64,000 nt of DNA from Aptenodytes patagonicus (Eukaryota > Chordata > Aves > Sphenisciformes > Spheniscidae), in contig NC_134950.1 of assembly GCF_965638725.1 (NCBI RefSeq), forward strand, positions 134,245,636-134,309,635, written 5' to 3'. The notes beneath the pieces were generated by a model. The model ran no database searches and was not told where the DNA came from. It worked only from the letters and a program-made list of their open reading frames with translations. Positions 23,285 to 32,279 of the stretch are shown here, one piece after another. The translations under genes were made by a program, and so were the position numbers. Every line of letters begins with the position of its first letter. Within the stretch, counting starts at the first letter, position 1.

Positions 23285-23666
23285 ATGAATTTCGCATTTG
23301 AGCGAGAGATCGGTTTTATCAATAGCCAGCCATCGCTTGCTGAGTGCCTGACATCTTTTCCCCCTGTCGGTGATACATTTCAAAGTTCATCAATCAAGAA
23401 CTCGACGCTTTCACACTCGACACTGATTCCTCCTCCTTTCGAGCAGACCATCCCCAGCCTGAACCCCGGCAGCCACCCTCGCCACAGCGGCGGCGGTCGC
23501 CCCAAGGCGAGCCCCCGCGGCCGCAGCGGCAGCCCGGGCCCCGCCGGCGCCCCGCCGCCCCCGGAGTACCCCTGGATGAAAGAGAAAAAGGCGTCCAAGC
23601 GATCCGCGCTGCCGCCCGCCTCGGCCTCCGCCTCAGCCGCTGGACCTGCCTGCCTCAGCCACAAAG
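23285..23666 (+). CDS. HOXA2: HOXA2 coding exon 1
   Basis: The exon encodes residues 1-127 plus one base of codon 128 and ends ...CCACAAAG|GTCAGTCC at 23667. The start ATG at 23285 has GGCC before it, a moderate Kozak context, and is the only start giving the family N-terminus. The hexapeptide EYPWMKEKK is at 94-102 with Trp97. The linker is strongly GC-rich and encodes Gly/Arg/Pro/Ser runs, unlike the AT-rich beginning of the exon. Confidence 0.97.
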
Positions 23667-25089
23667 GTCAGTCCAAAGACTTGCCGCCGGCCCCGCCGGG
23701 CCGCTTTTTTGGCTCCCCGCATCCCCCCGGCTTCGCGGGGGGACGAGGCGGAGGGGCGGGCGGGCGGGGAGGACGGAGCTGGCGGGGCTCTCTGGAAACC
23801 CAAACTTTCCCCAAACTTGCTTAATGCGGGATGATTTATTTGAGTTGGAGCTGACCTCTCTTGTCTCGCCGTCCTAGAGTTAGGATATTTGACAGTAATG
23901 AAGAGTGATAGATTGCTCCCGCTCAGCTAAGCAGCTGATGCATTAATTATAAATTGCGGTATGGCTAATATAAAGTTTGCTCTGGTGTGGGGAGGTTGGG
24001 GAGCTGGAGGCAGTAATTTTGCGGAGGCGGCCGAGGGGCACGCAGCACCGGGCGCGCAGCAGTGCAACACAATGGGTTTACTGCATCCAAAGGCGGCCAT
24101 TTTGTTGCAGTTGCTATTTTATGCTATGTGGACATATAGATATAGACACATACGTGCAGAGAGCGCACTCCCCCCCCTCCCCGGGATGCGATGTGCTCGG
24201 GTGCTGAAATTCAATCCGTGCATTTATCTGTTTTGTGTGTGCGTGCGTGTGTTTTTGCTTTCGCTGTTCTGGCGGTGGTGCTCTGGGGTGCGTGTGCGTG
24301 TGGTGGTGGTGTTTTTCTTTTTCTTCTTTTCTTTTTTTAACAGACCCCCTTGAAATCCCCGATAGCGGTAGCGGTGGATCTAGGCGGCTGAGGACGGCTT
24401 ACACCAACACCCAGCTTTTGGAGCTAGAGAAAGAATTTCATTTCAACAAGTATCTCTGTAGACCAAGGAGGGTTGAGATTGCAGCCTTGCTGGATCTGAC
24501 TGAAAGACAAGTCAAAGTCTGGTTCCAGAACAGGAGGATGAAGCACAAGAGACAGACCCAGTGCAAGGAGAACCAAAACGGCGAGGGGAAATTTAAGAGC
24601 CTAGAGGACCCCGAGAAAGCGGCGGAGGAGGAGGAGGAGGAGAAATCCCTCTTCGAGCAAGCCCTCAGCAACGTCTCCGGCGCTCTCTTGGAGCGGGAAG
24701 GCTACGCTTTCCAGCAGAATGCCCTCTCCCAGCAGCAGGCACAGAATGCGCACAATGGCGAGTCCCAAACTTTCCCCGTTTCGCCTTTAACGAGCAATGA
24801 GAAAAATCTGAAACATTTTCAACATCAGTCACCCACTGTTCAAAACTGCCTCTCAACAATGGCCCAGAACTGTGCAGCTGGCCTGAACAATGACAGTCCT
24901 GAGGCCCTAGATGTCCCTTCTTTACAGGACTTTAACGTTTTCTCCACAGATTCCTGCCTACAGCTTTCAGATGCAGTTTCCCCCAGTTTGCCAGGATCTC
25001 TGGACAGTCCCGTAGATATTTCTGCTGACAGTTTTGACTTTTTTACAGACACACTCACTACAATTGACTTGCAGCATCTGAATTACTGA
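23285..25089 (+). CDS. HOXA2: HOXA2 homeobox protein, whole coding span (two exons, 375 aa)
   Basis: Coding sequence is join(23285..23666, 24344..25089), 1128 nt including TGA. HOXA2 is a nuclear Hox group 2 transcription factor, the selector for second-arch neural crest identity and the most anteriorly expressed Hox gene in hindbrain (rhombomere 2). Visible order: N-terminal block [18 protein letters not shown] (from residue 5), a Ser/Pro-rich stretch [16 protein letters not shown], a Gly/Pro/Arg-rich linker, the hexapeptide YPWMK (95-99), a Ser/Ala-rich segment, the homeodomain (140-199), an acidic run (EEEEEE), and a C-terminus ending [18 protein letters not shown] as in other HOXA2 proteins. 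The first residues read MNFAFE where vertebrate HOXA2, as I remember it, has MNYEFE. Length equals what I recall for chicken. Confidence is very high. Confidence 0.98.
23667..24343 (+). promoter_or_regulatory. HOXA2: HOXA2 intron (677 bp) with rhombomere-4 type HOX/PBX/MEIS enhancer motifs
   Basis: Around 23890-23945 the intron contains a MEIS/PREP site TGACAG (23890-23895), a PBX-HOX site TGATAGATTG (23906-23915) and a second site TGATGCATTA (23936-23945); both fit the bipartite consensus TGATNNATNN. In mouse and chick a HOX/PBX plus PREP/MEIS element in the Hoxa2 intron drives rhombomere 4 expression, so this is very likely its orthologue. The intron then has a G/T-rich part (24236-24320) and a pyrimidine tract before the acceptor. 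Confidence 0.85.
24344..25089 (+). CDS. HOXA2: HOXA2 coding exon 2 (homeodomain exon)
   Basis: The acceptor is ...TTTTTTTAACAG|ACCCCC at 24343/24344, completing Asp128 and continuing [20 protein letters not shown]. The homeodomain is residues 140-199 with recognition helix [14 protein letters not shown], Trp187 and Asn190. Downstream are the acidic run and Gln/Ser-rich C-terminus. In mouse and chick this exon is also reported to hold the rhombomere-2 enhancer elements; I did not delimit them. The open frame extending upstream to 24235 lies in the intron and is read-through. Confidence 0.97.
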
Positions 25090-25412
25090 GAAATTAAAGA
25101 CGTCCTCTCCAAGGGTCCTGCTTTCTCCTTCTTCTTCTTCTTTATTTTTTCCGTTAATTAATTTTATTTTTTTCCCCTCCCTTTTCCTGGTCAGTATTTT
25201 CTGTTTATTACCTCCTTCTGCTGTGCCATTTTGCCGTTTCTTACGAAGTTTTAGTTGTGTTCAATTTTAACCTAGCCACATTCTAGGTCCTTCTATGAAA
25301 GCAATATATGAGGTCTGTAAGAAAGTGATCATATAGGAATTGTATCTTCACTTTCTTTTTATTTTTGTATTGCATTAGGATGCGTTGTCATAAGTATTTT
25401 TGGTAGAATAAA
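25090..25412 (+). other. HOXA2: HOXA2 3' UTR with polyadenylation signal
   Basis: A short T-rich 3' UTR follows the stop. The AATAAA at 25407-25412 (GTAGAATAAATTC) is the only strong hexamer nearby and is followed by T/C-rich sequence with GTTTG, consistent with a downstream element. The transcript end would be expected about 15-30 bases further. Confidence 0.75.
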
Positions 25413-28400
25413 TTCTTGTTTGCTACAAGGAGCTTTCTCTTTTTCTTTCTCTTTCTCCCTCTCTCTTTCTCTCTCCTTTCAAGACTGATAACATGACGGG
25501 TATTTCTCTCCCTCCCTTTGACTCTTAATTTACTAATAATCAAAATCCAACATTCTGACTATGAGCTCTCCCCTTTTGGCAATTTAGGACATTTATTAGA
25601 GAGGAAAAACACGTTCGAATTCTTTATTGCAAGGGTTCTCACAGGGTAAAAAAAACAAACCAAAGAAACTAAAACCATTCACAGCTTTGATGGAGTCCGC
25701 TTCCTTTTAATGTATAAATGTAGCATCTTATCTCCGTGGGGATACAAAGCTTGGAAATGCTGAGCTGTAACAAAAGAATGAGCGAGCACTTTCTCTGTTA
25801 TAGGCAAAACATAAGAGAGACTCAGTAGGATAAGCGTCTCCTGCAGAAACCAGCCTGATACATACACGAAAGGCTTTTTTTGGGAAATAATCCTGTTTTT
25901 CTAGAAAGTAGTGCTTAGCAGCCAGCAAGCTGCTTCAGGAAGTGTATCTTAAAAATATCAGAGCTCACAGAGAATGCGCTTGGTTACTTCTCACGTGCTG
26001 AGCGGTCCAAGAAATCAGCCCTAGAAGGAGAGAAAATGGAGAAGTTAGTGCCTGTAAAATCAAAAGGGTGGCAGAAACGCAGTGGGGGGAAAAGCATTTA
26101 GGGAGGAATCAGCCCCTCCACTCCGTCCTTTTGAGGGGCGGTGCGGGGGCACAGCCGAAGATATTTTGCTGTTTAAACGTTCTTGTGGGGTGAAGGACTG
26201 ATAACGAAAAGGGGAAACTCTGACTTTAAAGTTACAATTTCCTCGGGGCTCCCCACTTTCTGCTGGCGGCAGCAGAGATGGGCTTTCGGAAATCTCCACC
26301 AAATTGCCTGCCACCCGGCTAGCGGCGTTGCCGGACCCCAAAGCGGAGGGTGAGCCCCGTCCTTCGGGCGAAAACCGAGCAACAGATGCCAGCGGGGCTC
26401 TGCTGCTCCGGGGCCAGGGGATCCCGGGCGGGTGCGATCGCGGCTCCCCGTGTGCGTACGAGTGCGTGTGAGTGTGTGTGCGTGCGTGGTTACATTATGC
26501 AGGCGAGTGGGGCTTGAGCGGGTGTTTGTGGCCGGGGCTCTGCTGCCTGTCCATGCGAGGAGTGTCGTCTCCCAGCTCTGCAACACGTTGTGGAGCTGGG
26601 ATGCGTGGGTTATAGCTGGAAGGGCTGAACGCAATTCTTCCGAAAGTCATAAATCAAACTCTTTCTATGAATGAGAATGTCATCAAAGAGATCAATTGCA
26701 GGAACACATGCACAAATAAAAATCCTCTTACGTATTTGCCGGGGCTGGGGATCCCCGTCTAAAACCATTAAGTGAGAAGGCGTTTAGTCATAATTCATTT
26801 TTATTGCGCTTTTAAAACAACAGCTTGGCTGAGCTGTGGACGCGGCGAAACCTCGGCCCTGCTTCTCGTCCTTCTCTCTGCTCCAGCCCCGTCCCTGCGG
26901 AAAGCGAGCAGCCTCACCGGCATTTTAACTCCTCTGCCACTGGGTTAAATTGAACTGCAACGTGCACTTACGGGTTGGGGTTTCTTTTGTGCCCAGATTT
27001 CTGGATGCTGACAACGCTTAAAAAACCCAAAAAACCAAAAAACAAAAAAAAGAGGAAAATACGCTACAAGATTTAAACTTCTCGCAAACTCCGTTTAAAT
27101 AAATGAGAGAATTCAGCGAGCAGGAGTCGCCTCCGAGTCTCCCGATGAGCCCTGGGGCCACAGCGGGGGCACACTCCCACGGAAAAGCCTAAAGCGCCGG
27201 GTTCACCCCCTCGGCCCCAGTCCCGGGGCAGGAAACGCGGAGCGGAGCCGCGGAGGGGCGCGGAGGGGCCGGGCCGGCCTGCGGGCAGAGGGAAGGGGCG
27301 GCAGCTCCCCTCGCCGGGCCGCGGGGGGGGGGGGGGGGGGGGGGGCGGGGGGTTCCCCTCTGCTCCGGCCCTTCTCATGATGTTGCCCCCGCGCACAGTA
27401 CAGGCAGCAAACCCCCAAAGCCCCGCCAGAGAGACAATGCAACAAAAGAGACAATGGCACGAAAAAGGGAGAGAAAAAAGGATTTCAGGATGCTGGAGAC
27501 TCTAAGAGAGGTGCTGTGATTCGGCGGAATTTACGGGTAAACCGGATCTATTTATAGTAAAATATACATTTTTTTCTTGGCTGGCTGAAAAAGCACTGAA
27601 AAGATGCCAGCCCTTTTATTAGTAAACAGTCCCAGCGGCCTGCCTTTTTTCTCTGCCTTATGCAGTATTTATCACAACTGGTTTACAAGAATGAAAAAAA
27701 TGTGTTTACAGCTGTAACCATAGCCAAAATTGGTGCAGTATAATGCCATAAATGCCTCTGGGGTGTTGTTGCTCTTGCCCTCACCCCCGCCCCCCTGGAG
27801 TTTAAGAAACTGAACCTTTCCAGAGGGCCCTTAAGCATCCGTGCCTGCATAGTAAATCAGAACAAATAGAAATACTGAGGGCATACGGATAGACGCGCGG
27901 TGGAGAAAGCAGCCCTTCCGTTTTGGCTGGCAGTAGGGAGGCCATGGAGGTGGCATGGGATAAGGGCTAGCAGTAGCAGAGCTTTGCACCTAGGAGAGGA
28001 TGTTGTAGTTCATGTGGGAGGGAGGAGCTTGAGGGTGTGTGTGTGTTCGTGAGCAGAGAGAGGTGGTGGGGTAGAAGAGCCTTTTGGATTTCGAAACAAG
28101 CAAGAACCGAGCGTGAGAACAGAGGGATGTAGGAGGCGGCTGGAAATGCACCTGCAGAAATAGAGGGGGCAGCCTCTCCTGGGGCTGGTGGCAGGGGACA
28201 TGGCTTTCCATCCATCCATCTATCCCCGAGGTTAACGTTTCTCTGAAGCGTGTTGGTGCCGTTCTCTCTCCCTGCAGTCGGCTGGGTGCCCCGGGACGGA
28301 CGGATGCCCGGCCTTTACCTCCCCTTTCCTTTTCCGCATACGTAAACTGAATATGAGGTCGCAACCCACATCCCACCGCCCTCCCTCCTCCTCTATCCAC

Positions 28401-28439
28401 GGACTCTTTTTTTTTTCCGTGGGGGTGGGGAGGGGTAGT
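25413..28439. other. HOXA2-HOXA1 intergenic region
   Basis: A C/T-rich stretch (25432-25480) follows the HOXA2 end. A G-run of 23 at 27323-27345 plus GGGGGG at 27347-27352 interrupts a CpG-rich patch (27120-27370). A block at 27530-27760 with TTTATAGTAAAATATACAT and CATAAATGCC looks regulatory. In mammals the HOTAIRM1 lncRNA is transcribed antisense through this interval; no exon could be identified by eye. Confidence 0.55.
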
Positions 28440-28895
28440 TTTGAGTCGATGCTCAGCGCGGTTCCCAAGGGTCCTGGGGCCGCCTCTGCCACTGGCCATC
28501 TGCCACCTCCTGCCACTGCCGGCTCGGGTGGCGGAGCGCAGGGACAAAGGGGCCGGGGCGGTGGGCCCTGCGCCTCCCGCCGCTCCTCTGCCCCTGCCCC
28601 GGGCCGCCTCCCCGGGCCGCCAGGCTGCGACCCGCGGCACCCCGGGCAGCCTTCCCCCCGCCCGGTCCCAGGGCGGCAGCGGCGCCGCGGCGACCCGGCA
28701 GATGGGCTGCGGAGCCCGCGGGCCCCCGCCCAATCATCCGTCCCCCTGCCCCCGGCTCCTCCTCCCCTACCCCAGCGCCGGGCTGCCGCGGGTGAGCCCG
28801 GCGGAGGTGCGGGGGAAGCAGGGCTGAGGGACGGGGGGAGGCCGGTGGGCCCGGGAGAGCACAATGGCCGTCAGTCCCCAAAGCGGCTCATTTCC

Positions 28896-28903
28896 ATGCT
28901 AAT
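28896..28903 (+). promoter_or_regulatory. POU octamer ATGCTAAT upstream of HOXA1
   Basis: A perfect octamer (ATGCWAAT) lies about 0.9 kb before the HOXA1 ATG, in the AT-balanced island 28860-28950 surrounded by CpG-rich DNA. That contrast suggests a conserved element; factor use is inferred. Confidence 0.4.
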
Positions 28904-29001
28904 GTCCGCGGCCACCTGGTGATGCGGCTGGACAAGCCCCTTTAACTCTTGGCGTCGCGTCGCCCTGGGACTGCAGCGGGACAGGAGCGGCGAGATCCCT
29001 C

Positions 29002-29165
29002 GGCCCCGTCCCCGTCCCCATGCCATCTCCATCCCCCTCCCATCCACATCCGTATCCTCGGCCCCATCCCTATTCTGCGCCTTATCCTCATCCCCGTCCC
29101 TATCTCCATCCCCGTCCCCATAGCAGTCCCCTGCCACATCCACGGTCCCATCCTCATCCCCGTCC
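29002..29165. repeat. Degenerate C-rich minisatellite upstream of HOXA1
   Basis: Imperfect 6/12-bp units of the type ATCCCCGTCCCC are repeated across about 160 bp. The G-rich complement could form G-quadruplexes. Open frames across it (Ile/Pro or Gly/Asp/Met-rich) are repeat artefacts. Confidence 0.75.
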
Positions 29166-29444
29166 CCAGGGCTGATGCTCTCAGCGCTGCCCCCGCCGCC
29201 CTCCCCCCACCCCCCGCCCCGTACTGCGGATCCATCCGCCCCCCCGCGGCCCCGGCCGGGGGATGGGGGGCGGGGGGCGGCGGAGGTGCCCAGCGCCGGC
29301 CCGACAGCGCCGACAGCGGGGGAGGCGCCGGGGCACCCTCGGTGCAGCAGCACTCACCCTGGAGGGGACGGCCGGTGGGCTCCGCGGGCCGGGCGCAGCC
29401 GCCGGGTCTCTCCTGCCTTCCCCTCTCAGCCGGCGGGCGGGACC

Positions 29445-29445
<1 letters not shown>

Positions 29446-29484
<39 letters not shown>
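29446..29484 (+). repeat. (CGG)13 triplet repeat upstream of HOXA1
   Basis: Thirteen uninterrupted CGG units about 330 bp before the HOXA1 ATG, followed by a C-run at 29502-29517. It lies within or next to the HOXA1 promoter or 5' UTR. Confidence 0.9.
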
Positions 29485-29816
29485 GGCGACAGCCCGGCCT
29501 GCCCCCCCCCCCCCCCCGCCCGCCCCCCCGGGGGGTCGCCGCCGCCCTGCCCCGCGATGCCGCGCCGCGCAGCGCCTCGCCGCGCCGTCGGAGCGCTCGG
29601 CGTTTAAATGCCCCCGACGCGGCGATCTATCAGCGGCAGGAGCCGGGAAAGTCCCGCAGGCGCCGCAGCCATTGGCTGCCGCCCCCCACGTGCCTGCCCG
29701 CTGCCTGTACCTTCGTGTCATTTTCCTGCCGGCCCCATGGAGGAAGTGGGAAAGTTGGCGCGGCCCCGCCGGACGCTGAAGACCCGGTGGCGGCGTGACA
29801 GAGGGACGCGGCGAGG

Positions 29817-30435
29817 ATGAGCTCCTTCCTCGAGTACCCCGTCCTCGGCGGCGAGGCGGGGGGCTGCGCCGCCCGCGCCTACCACCCCGACCACGGGATT
29901 ACAACTTTCCAGCCCTGCGCCGTCAGCGCCGGCAGCTGCAGCGGGGAGGACCGCTTCCTCGCGGGCCGCGGGGTGCCCATCAGCCCCCACCGCCACCACC
30001 ACCCCCCGGCCCAGCCCGCCGCCTACCAGCACCACGGCGGTCTGGGGGTGTCCTACGCGCACCCCGGCTGCGGCCCGACCTACGGCTCGCAGGGCTTCGC
30101 ACCGGCGTACGGCCCCTACCCCCTCGGGCAGGACGCGGAGCTGGGCGGCGGCTTCCCCCCTTGCGCCCCCGCCGTGTACTCGGGGAGCATCTCCGCCGCC
30201 GCCGCTGCCGCGCAGCACCCGCACCCGCACCAGGGCTACGCGGGGGGTCCCGCTCAGTACGTGCCTCCCCCCTACGGGCAGGAGCAGCAGAGCCTGCCCC
30301 TGGGCGCCTACAACCATGCCCTGTCTCCCCTCCACGCCGGCCACCGGGAAAACGCCCGCTCCCCCTCCGCCGAGACCTCGCCGCCGGCGCAAACCTTCGA
30401 CTGGATGAAAGTGAAAAGAAACCCACCCAAAACAG
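29817..30435 (+). CDS. HOXA1: HOXA1 coding exon 1
   Basis: The exon encodes residues 1-206 plus one base of codon 207 and ends ...CCAAAACAG|GTCAGTGG at 30436. The ATG at 29817 is in good context (GCGAGGATGA) and gives the MSSFLEYP family start. Trp196 lies in the hexapeptide. Shorter splice forms are known for mammalian HOXA1; no equivalent was examined here. Confidence 0.97.
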
Positions 30436-31207
30436 GTCAGTGGCCGGCGGGAGGGCCGTGGCCGGGGCCGCTCCTCTCTCTCTCTGCCGTGCGTGCGGGG
30501 AAAGCGGCGCGGTGCCCCGCGGGGCGCTGGGCAGGTAGGGCGGCCCCCACCTCTGGGAGCAGCCGCAGCCGTCTGCCCGCGGCGCTGGAAGCCAGCGCCG
30601 CTTATTCCTGACTCCCCCTCTCCGCCTCTCCCGCGGTCATATTTCTTGTAATTCATAAACCACTTATCAAGTTTCCTCTGACACTAGAGGCTGACTCCGG
30701 TTTAGCACCTCGCACTCCATCACTCACCCTGCCGGGGCTTCCCTCTTATCCTAAGCAGTTCTCGCTCCCTGTCGCTTAGCCGGTGTGGACATATTGATTA
30801 CGTCGCCTATAAATCATTTGCGCTTACTTACCGCTGCATGTCCCCTCGCAGGCAAGGCTGGCGAGTACGGCTTCGTGGGGCAGCCCAACACCGTCAGAAC
30901 TAACTTCACCACCAAGCAGCTCACCGAGCTGGAGAAGGAGTTTCATTTCAACAAGTACCTGACCAGGGCCAGGCGGGTGGAAATCGCCGCCTCCCTCCAG
31001 CTCAACGAGACGCAGGTGAAGATCTGGTTCCAGAACCGGCGGATGAAGCAAAAGAAACGGGAGAAAGAGGGGCTGCTGCCCATCTCCCCCACCACCCCCA
31101 CGGGCTGCGAGGAGAAGGCGGAGGACTCCTCGGAGAAGTCCTGCTCGTCGCCCTGCAGCGCCTCGCCCGCCTCCTCCGCCTCGGACACTCTCGCTGCCTC
31201 CAACTGA
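29817..31207 (+). CDS. HOXA1: HOXA1 homeobox protein, whole coding span (two exons, 324 aa)
   Basis: Coding sequence is join(29817..30435, 30852..31207), 975 nt including TGA. HOXA1 is the labial-type (group 1) nuclear transcription factor, an early retinoic-acid-induced gene that specifies rhombomeres 4/5 and inner ear and binds DNA with PBX and MEIS. Visible order: N-terminus [11 protein letters not shown], a His-containing segment (HRHHHHP-like, near 58-63), the tract [18 protein letters not shown], a six-Ala run (about 125-131), the group 1 hexapeptide TFDWMK (193-198) followed by VKRNPPKT, and the homeodomain (218-277). The C-terminus is Ser/Ala-rich. The protein is about ten residues shorter than the human form I remember (335 aa), chiefly because the long His run is missing. 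Exon 1 is extremely GC-rich. Confidence is very high. Confidence 0.98.
30436..30851 (+). other. HOXA1: HOXA1 intron (416 bp)
   Basis: A small GT-AG intron. Its 5' half is CpG-rich and continues the HOXA1 island; its 3' half is AT-richer with TTGTAATTCATAAACC and TTGATTACGTCGCCTATAAATCA segments. No convincing regulatory combination was identified. Confidence 0.9.
30852..31207 (+). CDS. HOXA1: HOXA1 coding exon 2 (homeodomain exon)
   Basis: The acceptor is ...CCCCTCGCAG|GCAAGG at 30851/30852; it completes Gly207 and continues [18 protein letters not shown]. The homeodomain is residues 218-277, with helix 3 [14 protein letters not shown], Trp265 and Asn268. Labial-type markers include the hexapeptide-proximal NPPKT and [17 protein letters not shown]. 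The C-terminus is a Ser/Glu/Pro-rich tail. The frame running upstream to 30785 is intronic read-through. Confidence 0.97.
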
Positions 31208-32279
31208 GACCCGGCGCGCCCCGACGGCCGCCCGTCGCGACGCCCCCGCCGGCGCAGCTCGCGTCCGTTCACCGCGCTCATGTCGCTCCTTCGGTCGGTC
31301 GGTCGGTCTCCCCGAGAGGTCCCGGCGCGCCGGCGCCCCCCTCCCCGCCACCGCCCGGCCCCGGGGGTGCCGGCTCCGCCGCCCGCTCGCCTTCCAGCCG
31401 CCGGGTCCCGGCGCCTTGGTGCCAAGAGATTTTCTTTCGCCCCCCCCCCCCCCCCCCTTTTCTGCTGGAGGAGCTGTGTCGGCACACGCGTAAGGGTCTC
31501 CCTCCTCCGCTGCAAGGACGCTCCTCTGAGTTTCCCTGAGTGAAAGACAGGTTACCTAGGGTACATAACCTCACGAAGAGATGCACTATTGCAAGTGTTT
31601 ACACGACTTATAGGACTTTCATCCCCTTAATTTAATGTATTCTTGGTTCGTGTCTATGAGTTTGTTGCTTGTAAATACTTTGTCCGAGAGATTTATCTTT
31701 TTACAGATTTTTCTAGAAATGATGTTTCGATTATCAGGTTAAGCAGGGTGAGCGCATTCGCCAAACTGGATCCACTTTTATATTGGTAAAGCCGACGACC
31801 GTATCAAGTAAACGTCTTAAGCTCAAGCAGATACCTCAAAAAAGTAGCGCTATTTCTTTAAATGTGACAAACAAGGCTTCAATTGCACTAGGTTTTGTAA
31901 ACCTTACCCGGTGTGCTTGCCTCCCTCCCACCCCACCCCGAAAGCTGTGCTGGATTATACTCAACCGAAGGGTATAACCGTCCAAAAGACCTCACCGCTC
32001 CCTATTTTCGTATTAACCTTCCTTTAGACTCGATGTCTTTTCAACCTACTCGTGAATGTGACGAATGGCCAAATGAATGTATAATTTCTGTGGTTGGTGT
32101 CTGGACCATTGCATGACGCACCGTGCTTTGCTGTACTGCGGGTACACTGAGTTCTATCAGTTGTCGTGTGTGAGCGAAATGTCCTCCTCATTTTCTGTAC
32201 AATCATGAAAGGCTCTGGGATTCCGCCAGTGATGGAAGCCAGGGCAGGATTTACGGGTCCTTATAATGTCTGTAATAAA
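31208..32279 (+). other. HOXA1: HOXA1 3' UTR with polyadenylation signal
   Basis: The first 250 bp after the stop are CpG-rich, with a GGTC run near 31293-31308 and a C-run at 31440-31457. After 31550 the sequence becomes AT-rich. The AATAAA at 32274-32279 (GTCTGTAATAAATATAC) is the best signal, giving a 3' UTR of roughly 1.1 kb. Confidence 0.7.

Larger units (their letters stand above)
28440..31430. promoter_or_regulatory. HOXA1: HOXA1 CpG island and promoter region
   Basis: A nearly continuous CpG-dense block of about 3 kb covers the HOXA1 upstream region, both exons and the start of the 3' UTR. Just upstream of the ATG are an inverted CCAAT box (CATTGGC, near 29670-29676), an E-box CACGTG (near 29689-29694) and a TTTAAAT element (near 29604-29610) followed by GATCTATCAGCGGCAGGAG, which I recognise as a typical HOXA1 promoter sequence. 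In mammals the antisense lncRNA HOTAIRM1 starts from this same island; whether it does so here is unknown. Confidence 0.75.

Noticed and set aside
24235..24343. Open frame extending HOXA2 exon 2 upstream
   Set aside because: Low-complexity Cys/Val/Phe-rich translation of a GT/T-rich intron; the acceptor at 24343/24344 joins cleanly to exon 1.
28232..30656. Long minus-strand Gly/Arg/Ala/Pro open frames over the HOXA1 island
   Set aside because: Stop codons are rare in any frame of CpG-dense DNA; several overlap each other and the HOXA1 exons.
30785..30851. Open frame extending HOXA1 exon 2 upstream
   Set aside because: Intronic read-through; the acceptor at 30851/30852 gives the family junction NPPKT-GKAGEYG.
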